NCBI GenBank assembly: GCA_037441565.1
Contig: JBBIRW010000003.1
Location: 62,001 to 126,000, forward strand
Direction of reading: 5' to 3'
DNA: 64,000 bases
Origin: JBBIRW01 sp037441565
GTDB lineage: Bacteria; Desulfobacterota; JBBIRW01
How positions within the stretch are numbered: the stretch's first letter is position 1; each line of letters opens with the position of its first letter. The position numbers and the translations under genes are program-made. Shown here piece by piece: positions 53,172 to 62,565 of this stretch. Below the pieces are notes generated by a model that saw only the letters and a program-made list of their open reading frames with translations, did no database searches and was not told the DNA's origin.

Positions 53172-54851
53172 TTATTTTTTAAATTCAGGGCTACAGATGG
53201 CCCCTTTGTGCGCAGAACTTACAAATTGTGAATACCTGAGTAGATACCCCTTCTTTACCTTTGCCTCAGGTGGACGCCACCTCTGCCTCCTCCTCCTCAA
53301 CTCATCATCAGAAACAATCAGATCGAGCTTCCTCTCGTGTATATCGAGAACTATTTCGTCCCCCTCTTCAACAAGAGCAATCGGGCCACCTTCCATTGCC
53401 TCCGGTGATACATGACCGATGCATGGCCCATGTGTACCACCCGAGAACCTCCCATCTGTGATGAGCATTAATTCCTCACCCATTCCCATACCCACGATTG
53501 CTGAGGTAGGGGCGAGCATTTCCCTCATACCAGGTCCACCTTTTGGGCCCTCATATCTGATCACAATAGCATCACCCTTCTTGATCCTCCCTCCGAGGAT
53601 TGCCTCCATTGCTTCCTCTTCTGAATCGAAAACCCTCGCCATTCCCCTCATTTTCATCGCTGATGGTGAAACACCAGACTGCTTGACAACAGCACCATCC
53701 GGTGCAAGTGTCCCCCTCAGAACAGCAAGACCTCCCTCGAAGCTATAGGGATTATCCAACTTCCTTATAACACTTTCGTCATATACCCTGCTTGTCTTTG
53801 CAATCTCAAGTATGGTCTTTCCACTCACAGTTATATTATCCCTTAGCAGGGGCATCAATCTGTTCAAAACTGCTCCTATACCACCAGCATAATCAAGATC
53901 CTCAAGCAGATGCTCACCTGCGGGCGCAAGCTTTGCAATATGTGGTGTTCTTCTACTCAACTCATCGAAAAGTTCCAATGGCAGATCGATCCCGGCTTCG
54001 TGAGCAATGGCACAGAGGTGGAGAACGGAGTTCGTTGATCCACCAAGTGCCAGATCCACCATTATTGCGTTCTCAAAAGCCTCCCTTTTCAAAATATTCT
54101 TTGGGGTTATATTCCCCTTTATCAACTCCACAATCCTCATCCCTGATTCATAGGCAATCCTTCTCTTCTTTGCTGATGCAGCAAGCGATGTTGCACAACC
54201 CTCTATCGACATTCCCATTGCCTCTGTAAGACACGCCATCGTGTTTGCCGTATATAGACCCTGGCATGCACCAACACCGGGACATGCACATTCCTCAAGC
54301 ATCTGAAGCTCAGAAAGGGTGATCTCTCCTTTTTTGTAACGGCCCATCGCCTCAAATGTATCCTTAACGAGTGAAAGTCTTCTACCCTCATATCTTCCTG
54401 AAAGCATTGGACCTGCAGTTATAACAATTGATGGGATATTAAGCCTTGCAGCAGCCATGAGCATTCCAGGTGTGATCTTATCACAGTTTGTAAGCAGTAT
54501 CAGTCCATCAAGTGCATGTGCCTCTGCAACACACTCAATGATATCAGCGATAAGTTCTCTTGAGGGAAGTGAATAGTGCATCCCCTTATGCCCCATTGCA
54601 ATGCCATCGCATATGCCAGGGACTCCAAATATAAAGGGATATCCTCCTGCTGCATGCACACCCTTTTCCGCAAACCTCTCAAGATCCCTCATCCCAATAT
54701 GTCCTGGAATAAGATCAGTAAAGCTTGATGCTATTCCAACAAATGGTTTACTTAACTCGGATTTGGGAAAGCCTGTAGCAAAAAGGAGTGCTCTGTGAGG
54801 CGTCCTCTCTATCCCTTCCTTAATCCTTTCGCTCCTTTGTTGATGATCCAT
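53172..54851 (-). CDS. ilvD: Dihydroxy-acid dehydratase
   Basis: Fe-S dehydratase of branched-chain amino acid synthesis. The 559 residues include LTNCDKITPGML, CACPGVGACQGLYTANTM and TDGRFSGGTHGPCIGHVSPEA. The three cluster cysteines are present. Sugar-acid dehydratases (Edd) are related, but length, motifs and ilv neighbours settle the call. Confidence 0.97.
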   Translation of the reverse strand: MDHQQRSERIKEGIERTPHRALLFATGFPKSELSKPFVGIASSFTDLIPGHIGMRDLERFAEKGVHAAGGYPFIFGVPGICDGIAMGHKGMHYSLPSRELIADIIECVAEAHALDGLILLTNCDKITPGMLMAAARLNIPSIVITAGPMLSGRYEGRRLSLVKDTFEAMGRYKKGEITLSELQMLEECACPGVGACQGLYTANTMACLTEAMGMSIEGCATSLAASAKKRRIAYESGMRIVELIKGNITPKNILKREAFENAIMVDLALGGSTNSVLHLCAIAHEAGIDLPLELFDELSRRTPHIAKLAPAGEHLLEDLDYAGGIGAVLNRLMPLLRDNITVSGKTILEIAKTSRVYDESVIRKLDNPYSFEGGLAVLRGTLAPDGAVVKQSGVSPSAMKMRGMARVFDSEEEAMEAILGGRIKKGDAIVIRYEGPKGGPGMREMLAPTSAIVGMGMGEELMLITDGRFSGGTHGPCIGHVSPEAMEGGPIALVEEGDEIVLDIHERKLDLIVSDDELRRRRQRWRPPEAKVKKGYLLRYSQFVSSAHKGAICSPEFKK

Positions 54852-54853
54852 GA

Positions 54854-55087
54854 TTACCTCATCATCCCTTTCTTATAACGGGATATCATCTCCTCAATCT
54901 TATCCTTCCCTGCAAGTTTGATCTTCTTCAATCTTTTTACTTCCATCTCCTCATCAGGGGTGAGATATAATTTCTTCTCAAGTTCAGCAACCTTTTTCTC
55001 AAGCTCCCTGTGTTCTTCCATGTACCTTCTGAATTCCTCGTTTTCCTTAATCAGTTTCTCAATAATCTCTTGATCTTTTGAGGACAT
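54854..55087 (-). CDS. Small coiled-coil protein, YdcH/DUF465-like
   Basis: A 77-residue, highly charged helical protein with two heptad-like stretches (EKLIKENEEFRRYMEEHRE and KKVAELEKKLYLT) and the LTPDEEMEVKRLKKIKLAGKDKIEEM tail typical of the DUF465 (YdcH) family in pattern. ATG at 55087 is chosen because GGGGG precedes it; a TTG at 55102 would add five residues. It lies 2 bp before ilvD. Function unknown. Confidence 0.82.
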   Translation of the reverse strand: MSSKDQEIIEKLIKENEEFRRYMEEHRELEKKVAELEKKLYLTPDEEMEVKRLKKIKLAGKDKIEEMISRYKKGMMR

Positions 55088-55138
55088 CAAGTTCCCCCGC
55101 AAGAAATTTATAATTTTTAAATAATAATTTATAAAATC

Positions 55139-55837
55139 CTATTTGTCAATTGAACCGAACTGCTTCAATTCAGCATCAGGAGGTCTGAGATAAACTGGCT
55201 TCAACAGAAAGGGATCATCCACCTCGCTTGCCCTGAACCTCTTTAGGGCAAGCAGGCCTACCTGAGATGCGCGAGGGTACCAGAGCACAGGAGGTGCGAT
55301 AAGAGCCCTCTCCCCGAGACCCTCTTTTATGATATCTCCATAGATCTGAAGGGCATCACCCAGAAAGATGCAGTTCTCTTTTATAATTTCGATAATCTTA
55401 TGGGGGCTTATAATCATCGGTTCCATAACCATAGAAATACCACCTTCTTTAAACCTGAAAAGGGCACAATATACCTCTCCCTTTCTCGCATCAATCATTG
55501 TACAGAGCAGCGGTGAAGACATGAATATATTATGGGCAAGGGCTTCAAGGGTAGGAACCCCGATCAACGGTTTTCCTGTTGAAAGGGCAAAACCTTTTGC
55601 TGTTCCCATACCAACCCTCAGGCCCGTAAATGAGCCTGGACCTGTGGAAACAGCAAATGCATCCATCATACCAATCTCTTCCCCATTCTCAACAAGGAGT
55701 GACTCAATTGCATCTATTATCTTCTCAGAGGTCTTTCTTAACCCGTTAAAAAAAACCTCCCCCCTGAGCTCCTCATCATGAAGGAGCGCAACACTCATAG
55801 CCTTGGTTGATGCCTCAATGGCTAAGATTCTGACCAT
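55139..55837 (-). CDS. tsaB: tRNA threonylcarbamoyladenosine biosynthesis protein TsaB
   Basis: Scaffold ASKHA-fold partner of TsaD in t6A37 tRNA modification. The protein begins VRILAIEASTKAMSVALL and has AFAVSTGPGSFTGLRVGMGTAKG and DARKGEVYCALF. About 232 residues. The ATG at 55837 is preferred to the adjacent GTG at 55840. It follows rseP by a few bases. TsaD, TsaC and TsaE are not in the window. Confidence 0.95.
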   Translation of the reverse strand: MVRILAIEASTKAMSVALLHDEELRGEVFFNGLRKTSEKIIDAIESLLVENGEEIGMMDAFAVSTGPGSFTGLRVGMGTAKGFALSTGKPLIGVPTLEALAHNIFMSSPLLCTMIDARKGEVYCALFRFKEGGISMVMEPMIISPHKIIEIIKENCIFLGDALQIYGDIIKEGLGERALIAPPVLWYPRASQVGLLALKRFRASEVDDPFLLKPVYLRPPDAELKQFGSIDK

Positions 55838-55844
55838 CACTTAA

Positions 55845-56906
55845 TCAATGGATATTCCTTGTGAGATCATTATAAAAGGCAAATGCAAGGATTAGCAGGA
55901 TGATAAAAAGACCGATCTGCTGTGCCCTCTCTTTTACCTTCACACTGAGCTGTCTTCCAAGAAAGCCCTCGATAATGAAAAACATAAGATGCCCTCCATC
56001 GAGGACAGGGATGGGGAATAGATTCAGTATGCCCAGATTAACACTCAACAAGCCCATAAGAAGGACAAAATGGATCCATCCCTCCCTGGCCCTCTCCTTC
56101 ACCATCTGTGCAATAAGTATAGGTCCACCTATAGTCTTCGCGGGGATCACCCTCTCTATGAGCTTAATTGCTGTTTTAACTGTAAGGATGGAGAGATTTA
56201 CCGTCTGCAGGAATGCGTATCCGATTGCTTTAACAGGTCCATGCCTTACAATCACATACTCCGATGAGGGAACAATACCTATAACATAGATTTCAATCTC
56301 CTCCCCGAAAATATTTCTCTCTTTAATAAGCCTAGGCTTGATCCTGAATGCAATCTCCTCACCCTCCCTTTCAACAACTATCTCCAGTTCATTCCCCCCA
56401 CTTTGTCTGATGATATAGGATAGCTCATCAAATCTACTTACATCCTTACCATTAACCCTTACTATCCTGTCACCAACCCTTATGCCTGAGTCCTCAGCTG
56501 GCATCCCCTCTTTTATAGCACCAACCGTAGTTCCAAGGATTGGTATGCCGGTTATATTTGCTGTGAAAAAAAGAAAAACAGCAAATACAAGGTTGAAAAA
56601 GGGCCCTGCAGATACTATGGCTATCTTTTTTCCTATGGACTGAAAATTGAAGGAACGATCCCTCTCATCCTCAGGGATCTCTTCATCAGGGCTTTCACCA
56701 AGTAATTTCACATATCCTCCCAGTGGGAATGCACTTAAAAGATATTCTGTTTCACCAGCCTTTATTCCTAAAATCCGGGGACCAAAACCCACTGAAAATT
56801 TAAGCACTTTTACCCCTATCAGCTTTGCAACGAGAAAGTGCCCGAATTCATGGATAAATATCAGTGCCCCAAATGCAATTGCTATCCATATTATGTCGTA
56901 AATCAT
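55845..56906 (-). CDS. rseP: Site-2 intramembrane zinc metalloprotease RseP
   Basis: Inner-membrane protease that cuts anti-sigma factors or signal-peptide remnants within the membrane. The active site is H19-E20-x-x-H23 in FIHEFGHF; the third ligand is the Asp in NLFPIPVLDGGHL. One PDZ domain lies at about residues 120-205. 353 residues, shorter than the 450-residue E. coli protein, which has two PDZ domains. It overlaps dxr by 4 bp. No rseA/rpoE is nearby. Confidence 0.95.
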   Translation of the reverse strand: MIYDIIWIAIAFGALIFIHEFGHFLVAKLIGVKVLKFSVGFGPRILGIKAGETEYLLSAFPLGGYVKLLGESPDEEIPEDERDRSFNFQSIGKKIAIVSAGPFFNLVFAVFLFFTANITGIPILGTTVGAIKEGMPAEDSGIRVGDRIVRVNGKDVSRFDELSYIIRQSGGNELEIVVEREGEEIAFRIKPRLIKERNIFGEEIEIYVIGIVPSSEYVIVRHGPVKAIGYAFLQTVNLSILTVKTAIKLIERVIPAKTIGGPILIAQMVKERAREGWIHFVLLMGLLSVNLGILNLFPIPVLDGGHLMFFIIEGFLGRQLSVKVKERAQQIGLFIILLILAFAFYNDLTRNIH

Positions 56907-58063
56907 AGGCTATTCTTCCTCAAAAACTCCTCCACCTTCATCCTCGTCCATCTATCCACTTCAAGAACCTCCTCAATCGTAAAGAGATCTCCACCCCTGT
57001 ACTCCTCCATTGCCCTTTCAGTGATAACAGGTATATCAGTAAATCTTATTCTCCCCTTCAGAAACGCATCAACAGCCACCTCATCAGCTGCATTGAGCAC
57101 AACAGGAAGTGAATTTTCCCTTTCAAGTGCATAATATGCAAGCCTTAAAGATGGAAACCTCCTCTCATCAGGTGCAATGAATGTTAGCGGGGAGCATTTC
57201 TCAAGCTCAAGGGATGGAAGTTTTATATCAAGCCTTGAGGGGAATGAAAGGGCATAGGAAATCGGGATTCTCATATCAGTAATCCCCATCTGTGCAAGTA
57301 CCGATCCATCCCTGAACTCCACCATAGAGTGAACAATGCTTTCAGGATGGATCTTCACCTCGATCTTTGTGGAGGGGATATCGAATAACCACCTTGCCTC
57401 TATTATTTCAAGGACCTTATTCATAAGGGAGGCGGAATCTATAGAAATCTTTTTTCCCATCCTCCATTTTGGATGACATAGTGCCTGTTCTGGTGTTACC
57501 TCACTTAATTTTTCCATCGGATAATTTAAGAATGGACCACCAGATGCAGTAAGGATGAGTCTTTTTACATCTTCTTTCCTTTGACCGAGGAGAACCTGAA
57601 AAATAGCGCTGTGTTCACTATCTACAGGAATGATAATGCTCCGGGATCTTTGCGCCTCCTCCCTTATAATTCTCCCTGCCATAACGAGGACTTCCTTATT
57701 AGCAAGGGCAATCCTCCTCCCCTTCTTTACTGCAGCATATGTGGGAAGCAAACCCTCTTTTCCAGCTATTGCTGAAATCACAATATCACCATCAGGATGG
57801 GATGCAACCTCACATAGACCTTTCTCACCCCATACCACTTCAACACTGAGACCCCGTACTGCTTCCTTAAGGATCAATGCGGATTCATAGTCCTTAATCG
57901 AAACAATCCTCGGCCGAAAAATTTTTATCTGCTCCGCAAGCAGTGCAACATTTCTTCCTGCTGAGAGCCCTATCATTTCAAATTCCTCGGGAAATTCTTT
58001 TACAATTTCAAGAACCTGGACACCTAATGAGCCTGTTGATCCGAGGACGATCAATCTCTTCAT
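56903..58063 (-). CDS. dxr: 1-deoxy-D-xylulose 5-phosphate reductoisomerase
   Basis: Second step of the MEP isoprenoid pathway. The 386 residues include the NADPH motif GSTGSLGVQVLEI, SAIAGKEGLLPT, LANKEVLVMAG and the metal/substrate block ASGGPF. It lies between cdsA and rseP as in many Gram-negatives and supplies precursors for the neighbouring UppS. Confidence 0.97.
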   Translation of the reverse strand: MKRLIVLGSTGSLGVQVLEIVKEFPEEFEMIGLSAGRNVALLAEQIKIFRPRIVSIKDYESALILKEAVRGLSVEVVWGEKGLCEVASHPDGDIVISAIAGKEGLLPTYAAVKKGRRIALANKEVLVMAGRIIREEAQRSRSIIIPVDSEHSAIFQVLLGQRKEDVKRLILTASGGPFLNYPMEKLSEVTPEQALCHPKWRMGKKISIDSASLMNKVLEIIEARWLFDIPSTKIEVKIHPESIVHSMVEFRDGSVLAQMGITDMRIPISYALSFPSRLDIKLPSLELEKCSPLTFIAPDERRFPSLRLAYYALERENSLPVVLNAADEVAVDAFLKGRIRFTDIPVITERAMEEYRGGDLFTIEEVLEVDRWTRMKVEEFLRKNSL

Positions 58064-58070
58064 CTGCCAT

Positions 58071-58895
58071 TTATCTAATAAAAGGTCTTACCCAGAGTAT
58101 ATAGCAATAGACCCATGGAGCAACAAACATAAGGGCGTCAATTCTATCCCAGAGGCCACCATGCCCTGGAAGTAATCTCCCCGAATCCTTTATTCCAAAA
58201 TATCTCTTGATCATAGACTCGAAGAGGTCACCTATCTGCCCTAAAATTGAAAAAATTAGAGAAAGAAAAATTACCTCTCCCCATCCCAAGAAATCATGAA
58301 ATAGCAGCTTTATCATCAATCCACCAGAAATGCCTCCCACCCATCCAGCCACAACACCCTCCCATGTCTTGGAAGGACTCAGCTGTGGAAAGAACCTTCT
58401 CCTTCCAAATAATCTGCCTGTATAATAAGCAAGTATATCCGAACCGAATATAATGGATATAGCAAAAAATATCCATTCCCTACCGGTATCAAACCCCCTT
58501 ACTATTCCATAATATCCCAGGAAAGATGAGATATACAATGTGCCAAGGAATAATATTGCCATCTCTGAAAGTATTAAATCCCTTCTTTCACCACTGCACT
58601 GGATGATTGAAAGGACCGCCAGAACGGAGATAAAAAGGACAATGAGGATCATTGTATAACCAGGAAGATAATGGGAAAGGGATAGATGTATTGTAGTTCC
58701 AAAGAAAAGTGCGCTGTATTTTACAGCTGGACCTCCCTTCCCTTCGGAGAAATTTAAAAATTCCAGGATACACAGAAGGTTTACAATCGAAAGGAGGACC
58801 CTGAAATAAAAGCTATTTCCGAAATATATTATCGCAACAACCGGAGGTGCAACAAAGAAGGCTGTAACAATTCTCTTTATATCTTCATTCGACAT
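58071..58895 (-). CDS. cdsA: Phosphatidate cytidylyltransferase
   Basis: Makes CDP-diacylglycerol. The 274-residue membrane protein has about eight helices and the full CDP-diacylglycerol synthase signature near the C-terminus: SMIKRYFGIKDSG then LLPGHGGLWDRID. It overlaps uppS by 11 bp. Confidence 0.96.
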   Translation of the reverse strand: MSNEDIKRIVTAFFVAPPVVAIIYFGNSFYFRVLLSIVNLLCILEFLNFSEGKGGPAVKYSALFFGTTIHLSLSHYLPGYTMILIVLFISVLAVLSIIQCSGERRDLILSEMAILFLGTLYISSFLGYYGIVRGFDTGREWIFFAISIIFGSDILAYYTGRLFGRRRFFPQLSPSKTWEGVVAGWVGGISGGLMIKLLFHDFLGWGEVIFLSLIFSILGQIGDLFESMIKRYFGIKDSGRLLPGHGGLWDRIDALMFVAPWVYCYILWVRPFIR

Positions 58896-59673
58896 CAGGG
58901 AGCAATAACCTCTCTCCCCCTAATAATCCGATCTGCTCAGAGGTAAGCCCAAACCTCCTTTCCCTCCCCTGATAATCTATTATTGCTCGATAAAGATCAC
59001 TCTTTGTGAAAGATGGCCAGAGCTTCTTTGTTATATAGATCTCAGTGTATGCAAGCTGCCAGAGAAGGAAATTGCTTATCCTGAATTCACCACTTGTTCT
59101 TATCAGGAGATCAGGATCTGGAATTCCCGATGTATAAAGGCATCGCGAAAAAAACAGTTCATCGACGCTATCAATTCCGATTTTTCCATCCTTCACATCC
59201 CTGCAAATCCTTTTTGTTGCTGACAGTATCTCATCTCTGCCGCTATAACTCAATGCAAGAATAAGTATGAGGGCGGAATTCCCCTCGGTCTCCTTTGCAA
59301 GCAATTCAAGGGATTTTTGCACATCAGGTGGAAGATCCGAAAGCCTTCCTATGGGAATGAATCTGATATTCTTTTCCTTTATCCTCTCTTTTTCCTTCTC
59401 TATTTGATCCCGGAGCAGATCCATTAGCGCCATTACCTCTTCCTTCGGACGCTTCCAGTTTTCCATGGAAAAGGCATAAAGTGTAAGGTATCTTACCCCT
59501 ATCTCCAGACACCCCTCTATAACCCTTCTTACAGCCTTCACACCCTCCCTGTGCCCCATTATTCTATTCAACTTCCTTCTGCTTGCCCATCTGCCGTTAC
59601 CATCCATTATTATGGCAATATGGGAAGGAATCCTTCCTGGATCGATCTTACTTTTAAGTTCCGATATCCTCAT
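58885..59673 (-). CDS. uppS: Undecaprenyl diphosphate synthase
   Basis: cis-Prenyltransferase making the C55 carrier of peptidoglycan and O-antigen. The 262 residues have IAIIMDGNGRWASRR with the catalytic Asp, FSMENWKRP, and DLLIRTSGEFRISNFLLWQ. It lies 4 bp after frr. Confidence 0.97.
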   Translation of the reverse strand: MRISELKSKIDPGRIPSHIAIIMDGNGRWASRRKLNRIMGHREGVKAVRRVIEGCLEIGVRYLTLYAFSMENWKRPKEEVMALMDLLRDQIEKEKERIKEKNIRFIPIGRLSDLPPDVQKSLELLAKETEGNSALILILALSYSGRDEILSATKRICRDVKDGKIGIDSVDELFFSRCLYTSGIPDPDLLIRTSGEFRISNFLLWQLAYTEIYITKKLWPSFTKSDLYRAIIDYQGRERRFGLTSEQIGLLGGERLLLPDVE

Positions 59674-59677
59674 AGAT

Positions 59678-60253
59678 TCAGACTTCCATTATCTCCTTTT
59701 CTTTTATTCCAGTTAATTCCTCTACTTTTTTAATATATTTATCCGTAAGTGCCTGGATCCCCTCCTGCTCCCTTCTCAGTTGATCCTGCGAGATCTTCTT
59801 ATCTTTCTCCAGTTTTTTCAACTGCTCGTTTGCATCCCTTCTTATATTCCTTATTGCAATCTTACTCTCCTCTTCCATCTTCTTAATAACCCTTACCAGC
59901 TCCCTCCTCCTTTCTTCTGTGAGTGGCGGGAAGGGAACCCTGATCAATCTTCCATCATTGACAGGAGAAAGTCCAAGATCCGATTGCCTTATAGCTTTCT
60001 CAATCTCAGGGATCATCCTCGTCTCCCATGGATGGATTACGATAAGTCTGCTTTCAGGAACAGATAACGTGGAGACCTGATTCAGGGGAACCATTGTTCC
60101 ATAATAGTTTACCTTTATTCCTTCAAATAGTGCAATTGATGCCCTTCCCGTGCGTATCTTGCTCAGTTCCTTCTTATAGTTCTCAACGCTCTTCTCCATC
60201 CTTGCTTTTGCATCATCATATATTGCCTTTATCTCTGGAAGATTCTCCACCAT
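59678..60253 (-). CDS. frr: Ribosome recycling factor
   Basis: Splits post-termination ribosomes with EF-G. The 191 residues contain SKIRTGRASIALFEGIKVNYYG and PLTEERRRELVRVIKKM, the three-helix bundle and small domain of the family. It starts 10 bp after pyrH. Confidence 0.98.
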   Translation of the reverse strand: MVENLPEIKAIYDDAKARMEKSVENYKKELSKIRTGRASIALFEGIKVNYYGTMVPLNQVSTLSVPESRLIVIHPWETRMIPEIEKAIRQSDLGLSPVNDGRLIRVPFPPLTEERRRELVRVIKKMEEESKIAIRNIRRDANEQLKKLEKDKKISQDQLRREQEGIQALTDKYIKKVEELTGIKEKEIMEV

Positions 60254-60263
60254 GGCACACCCT

Positions 60264-60980
60264 TTATCTGATTATTGTGCCCACCTTCTCTCCCAGCACT
60301 ATCCTTCTGATATTATCCCTCTCCCTGATATTAAACACAATAATGGGAATACCATGATCCCTGCAGAGGGAAATGGCTGTTGAATCCATTACCTTTAAAT
60401 TCCTTTCAAGGGCCTCAATATAGGTGAGCTGCGGGAAAAATTGGGAATCTAAAGGGTATAATTCAGGGTCCCTATCAAAAACACCTTTTACCTTTGTTCC
60501 CTTGAGGATAACCTCAGAGCCTATCTCCATCGCCCTCAGTGCTGCTGCTGTATCTGTAGTAAAGTAGGGATTCCCTGTTCCAGCAGCAAATATAACAACC
60601 CTCCCCTTTTCAATATGTCTCAGGGCCCTTCTCCTTATAAAAGGTTCAGCAACCTGACGTATTTCGAGGGCACTCATTAACCTCGTAGAAATACCTTTTG
60701 CCTCAAGTATATTTTGAAATGCCACGGCATTGATTATTGTAGCAAGCATACCCATATAATCGGCACTTGCCCTATCAATCCCCTTTTCCGCTATGATTGC
60801 CCCCCTTATAAGATTCCCACCACCCACTACAACTGCCACATCCACACCCATCCTTCTTATACCACCTACCTCATCAGCAATATCCTCAAGAACATCCAGT
60901 GAAATACCACAATCCCTTTCACCTTGAAGAACTTCACCGCTTATCTTAAGAAGGATTCTTTTATAAATCGGTTTATCCAT
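60264..60980 (-). CDS. pyrH: UMP kinase
   Basis: Hexameric bacterial UMP kinase of the amino-acid-kinase fold. The 238 residues include LLKISGEVLQG, VVVGGGNLIRG and GTGNPYFTTDTAAALRA. It lies between tsf and frr, the standard order. Confidence 0.98.
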   Translation of the reverse strand: MDKPIYKRILLKISGEVLQGERDCGISLDVLEDIADEVGGIRRMGVDVAVVVGGGNLIRGAIIAEKGIDRASADYMGMLATIINAVAFQNILEAKGISTRLMSALEIRQVAEPFIRRRALRHIEKGRVVIFAAGTGNPYFTTDTAAALRAMEIGSEVILKGTKVKGVFDRDPELYPLDSQFFPQLTYIEALERNLKVMDSTAISLCRDHGIPIIVFNIRERDNIRRIVLGEKVGTIIR

Positions 60981-61000
60981 GAATCTTTCCAGTAAGGGTT

Positions 61001-61603
61001 TTAATCCTTCTCTCCGATCTGGAATCTTGCAAATCTACGTATCCTTATGTTTTCCCCCAGCCTTGCAATCAATGAATCGAGAAGGGTTTTGATGTTTATA
61101 TCCTGATTTTTTATAAAGGGCTGGTCCATTAAGCAAACTTCCTGAAAATATTTCTCAAGCCTTCCCTCTGCTATCCTCTCAAGGACAGCCTCAGGCTTTC
61201 CTGATTCCCTTGCCTGTGCCATGTATATACGTTTTTCATGGAGGATCTCCTCCTCAGGCACCTCCTCCCTTCTTATATATTTTGGATTTGAGGCTGCAAT
61301 GTGCATGGCAATATCCTTAACAAAGGCCTGGAATTCAGGTGTTCTCGCAACAAAATCTGTTTCACAGTTTACCTCAACAAGAACACCGATCTTTCCACCC
61401 GCATGGATGTATGCACCAATAACCCCTTCACCTGTAACTTTACCAGCCCTCTTTGCTGCCTTTGCAAGCCCCCTTTGCCTCAAAAGGTCAACAGCCTTTT
61501 CCACATCACAACCGCACTCCTCCAGTGCCCTCTTACAATCCATTATCCCCGCACCTGTTTTCTCCCTGAGCGCTGAAATCAACTCTGCACTTACCTTTGT
61601 CAT
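61001..61603 (-). CDS. tsf: Elongation factor Ts, short form
   Basis: Nucleotide exchange factor for EF-Tu. At 200 residues it is the short form, as in Thermus, lacking much of the C-terminal half of E. coli EF-Ts (283). The N-terminal UBA-like domain (LREKTGAGIMDCKRALEE) and the exchange motif NCETDFVART are intact. It follows rpsB by 19 bp. Confidence 0.97.
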   Translation of the reverse strand: MTKVSAELISALREKTGAGIMDCKRALEECGCDVEKAVDLLRQRGLAKAAKRAGKVTGEGVIGAYIHAGGKIGVLVEVNCETDFVARTPEFQAFVKDIAMHIAASNPKYIRREEVPEEEILHEKRIYMAQARESGKPEAVLERIAEGRLEKYFQEVCLMDQPFIKNQDINIKTLLDSLIARLGENIRIRRFARFQIGEKD

Positions 61604-61621
61604 CTTACTCTACCCCTTCCT

Positions 61622-62428
61622 TTATGATTCCTCTATATCGTAATGCTCATATTCGAGCTCTTCACCCTCTTTTTCCACACCACTTATACTACCCTCTTCC
61701 CGTTCAATTTTTTTTTCAGCAACGATCCTTTCTTCATAAAGCCTCTTTCCTTCGAGAACAGCATCACTTATCTTATTACAGAAAAGTTTGATCGCCCTTA
61801 TTGCATCATCATTTCCAGGTATGCAGAAATCAACATCATCAGGGTCACAATTCGTATCAACTATACCCACAACAGGTATATTAAGCTTTCTTGCCTCATT
61901 GACTGCTATCTTCTCCCTTTTAGGATCAACAACAAAAAGCACACCAGGAAGCTTTTCCATATTCTTTATACCTGTAAGCACCTTCCTCAAGCTTTCGATC
62001 TCCTTTTCAAGCTTCCTTACTTCCTTTTTTGGTAGATTGTCAAATGCACCACTTTCCTGCATCTCCTCAAGCTTCTTCAGCTTATCAACGCTTTTCCTTA
62101 TTGTCGCAAAATTCGTAAGCATTCCCCCAAGCCATTTATAATTTACATATGGCATCCCACATCTTGTCGCCTCCTCTATTATGGCTGCCTGTGCCTGAGG
62201 CTTTGTTCCTACAAAGAGTACAAGTTCACCTTGTCCGACCCTTTCTTTTATAAAGTTATAAGCCTCTTTAAATATCTTTACCGTTTTCTGGAGATCGATT
62301 ATGTAGATACCGTTCCTCTGCCCAAAGATATAGGGCTTCATCTTTGGATTCCATCTCTTCGTCTGATGCCCGAAATGGACACCTGCCTCAAGCAATTGCT
62401 TCATTGTTATTATAGTTGCTTCTGTCAC
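61622..62428 (-). CDS. rpsB: Ribosomal protein S2
   Basis: Small-subunit assembly protein. The 268 residues include LLEAGVHFGHQTKRWNPKMK, WLGGMLTNF and FVVDPKREKIAVNEA, with a charged acidic C-terminal tail of about 30 residues. It heads the rpsB-tsf-pyrH-frr-uppS-cdsA-dxr-rseP-tsaB series behind a consensus promoter, with GGAGG before the ATG. Confidence 0.98.
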   Translation of the reverse strand: MTEATIITMKQLLEAGVHFGHQTKRWNPKMKPYIFGQRNGIYIIDLQKTVKIFKEAYNFIKERVGQGELVLFVGTKPQAQAAIIEEATRCGMPYVNYKWLGGMLTNFATIRKSVDKLKKLEEMQESGAFDNLPKKEVRKLEKEIESLRKVLTGIKNMEKLPGVLFVVDPKREKIAVNEARKLNIPVVGIVDTNCDPDDVDFCIPGNDDAIRAIKLFCNKISDAVLEGKRLYEERIVAEKKIEREEGSISGVEKEGEELEYEHYDIEES

Positions 62429-62535
62429 CTCGACCTCCTGTTTTCCTCCTTTCCCTCATTACTGGGGGTTACATTCCTTAATATAGGAAAAGAAAAATGA
62501 CAAATGCCATCTAAATTTGCCCGCATAGAATTGAA
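62429..62535 (-). other. rpsB leader
   Basis: About 100 nt lie between the likely transcription start and rpsB. A short CAAAT/ATTTG stem and a purine-rich stretch with GGAGG are visible. S2 is known to repress its own operon through the leader in E. coli; no clear counterpart can be recognised by eye. Confidence 0.35.
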
Positions 62536-62565
62536 ATTATAGGCAAATCATCCATGGATTGTCAA
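62536..62565 (-). promoter_or_regulatory. Consensus sigma-70 promoter for the rpsB operon
   Basis: On the minus strand TTGACA (62565-62560) and TATAAT (62541-62536) both match the consensus fully, with an 18 bp spacer. The -35 box overlaps the stop codon of the upstream XRE gene (62562-62564). Confidence 0.85.
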
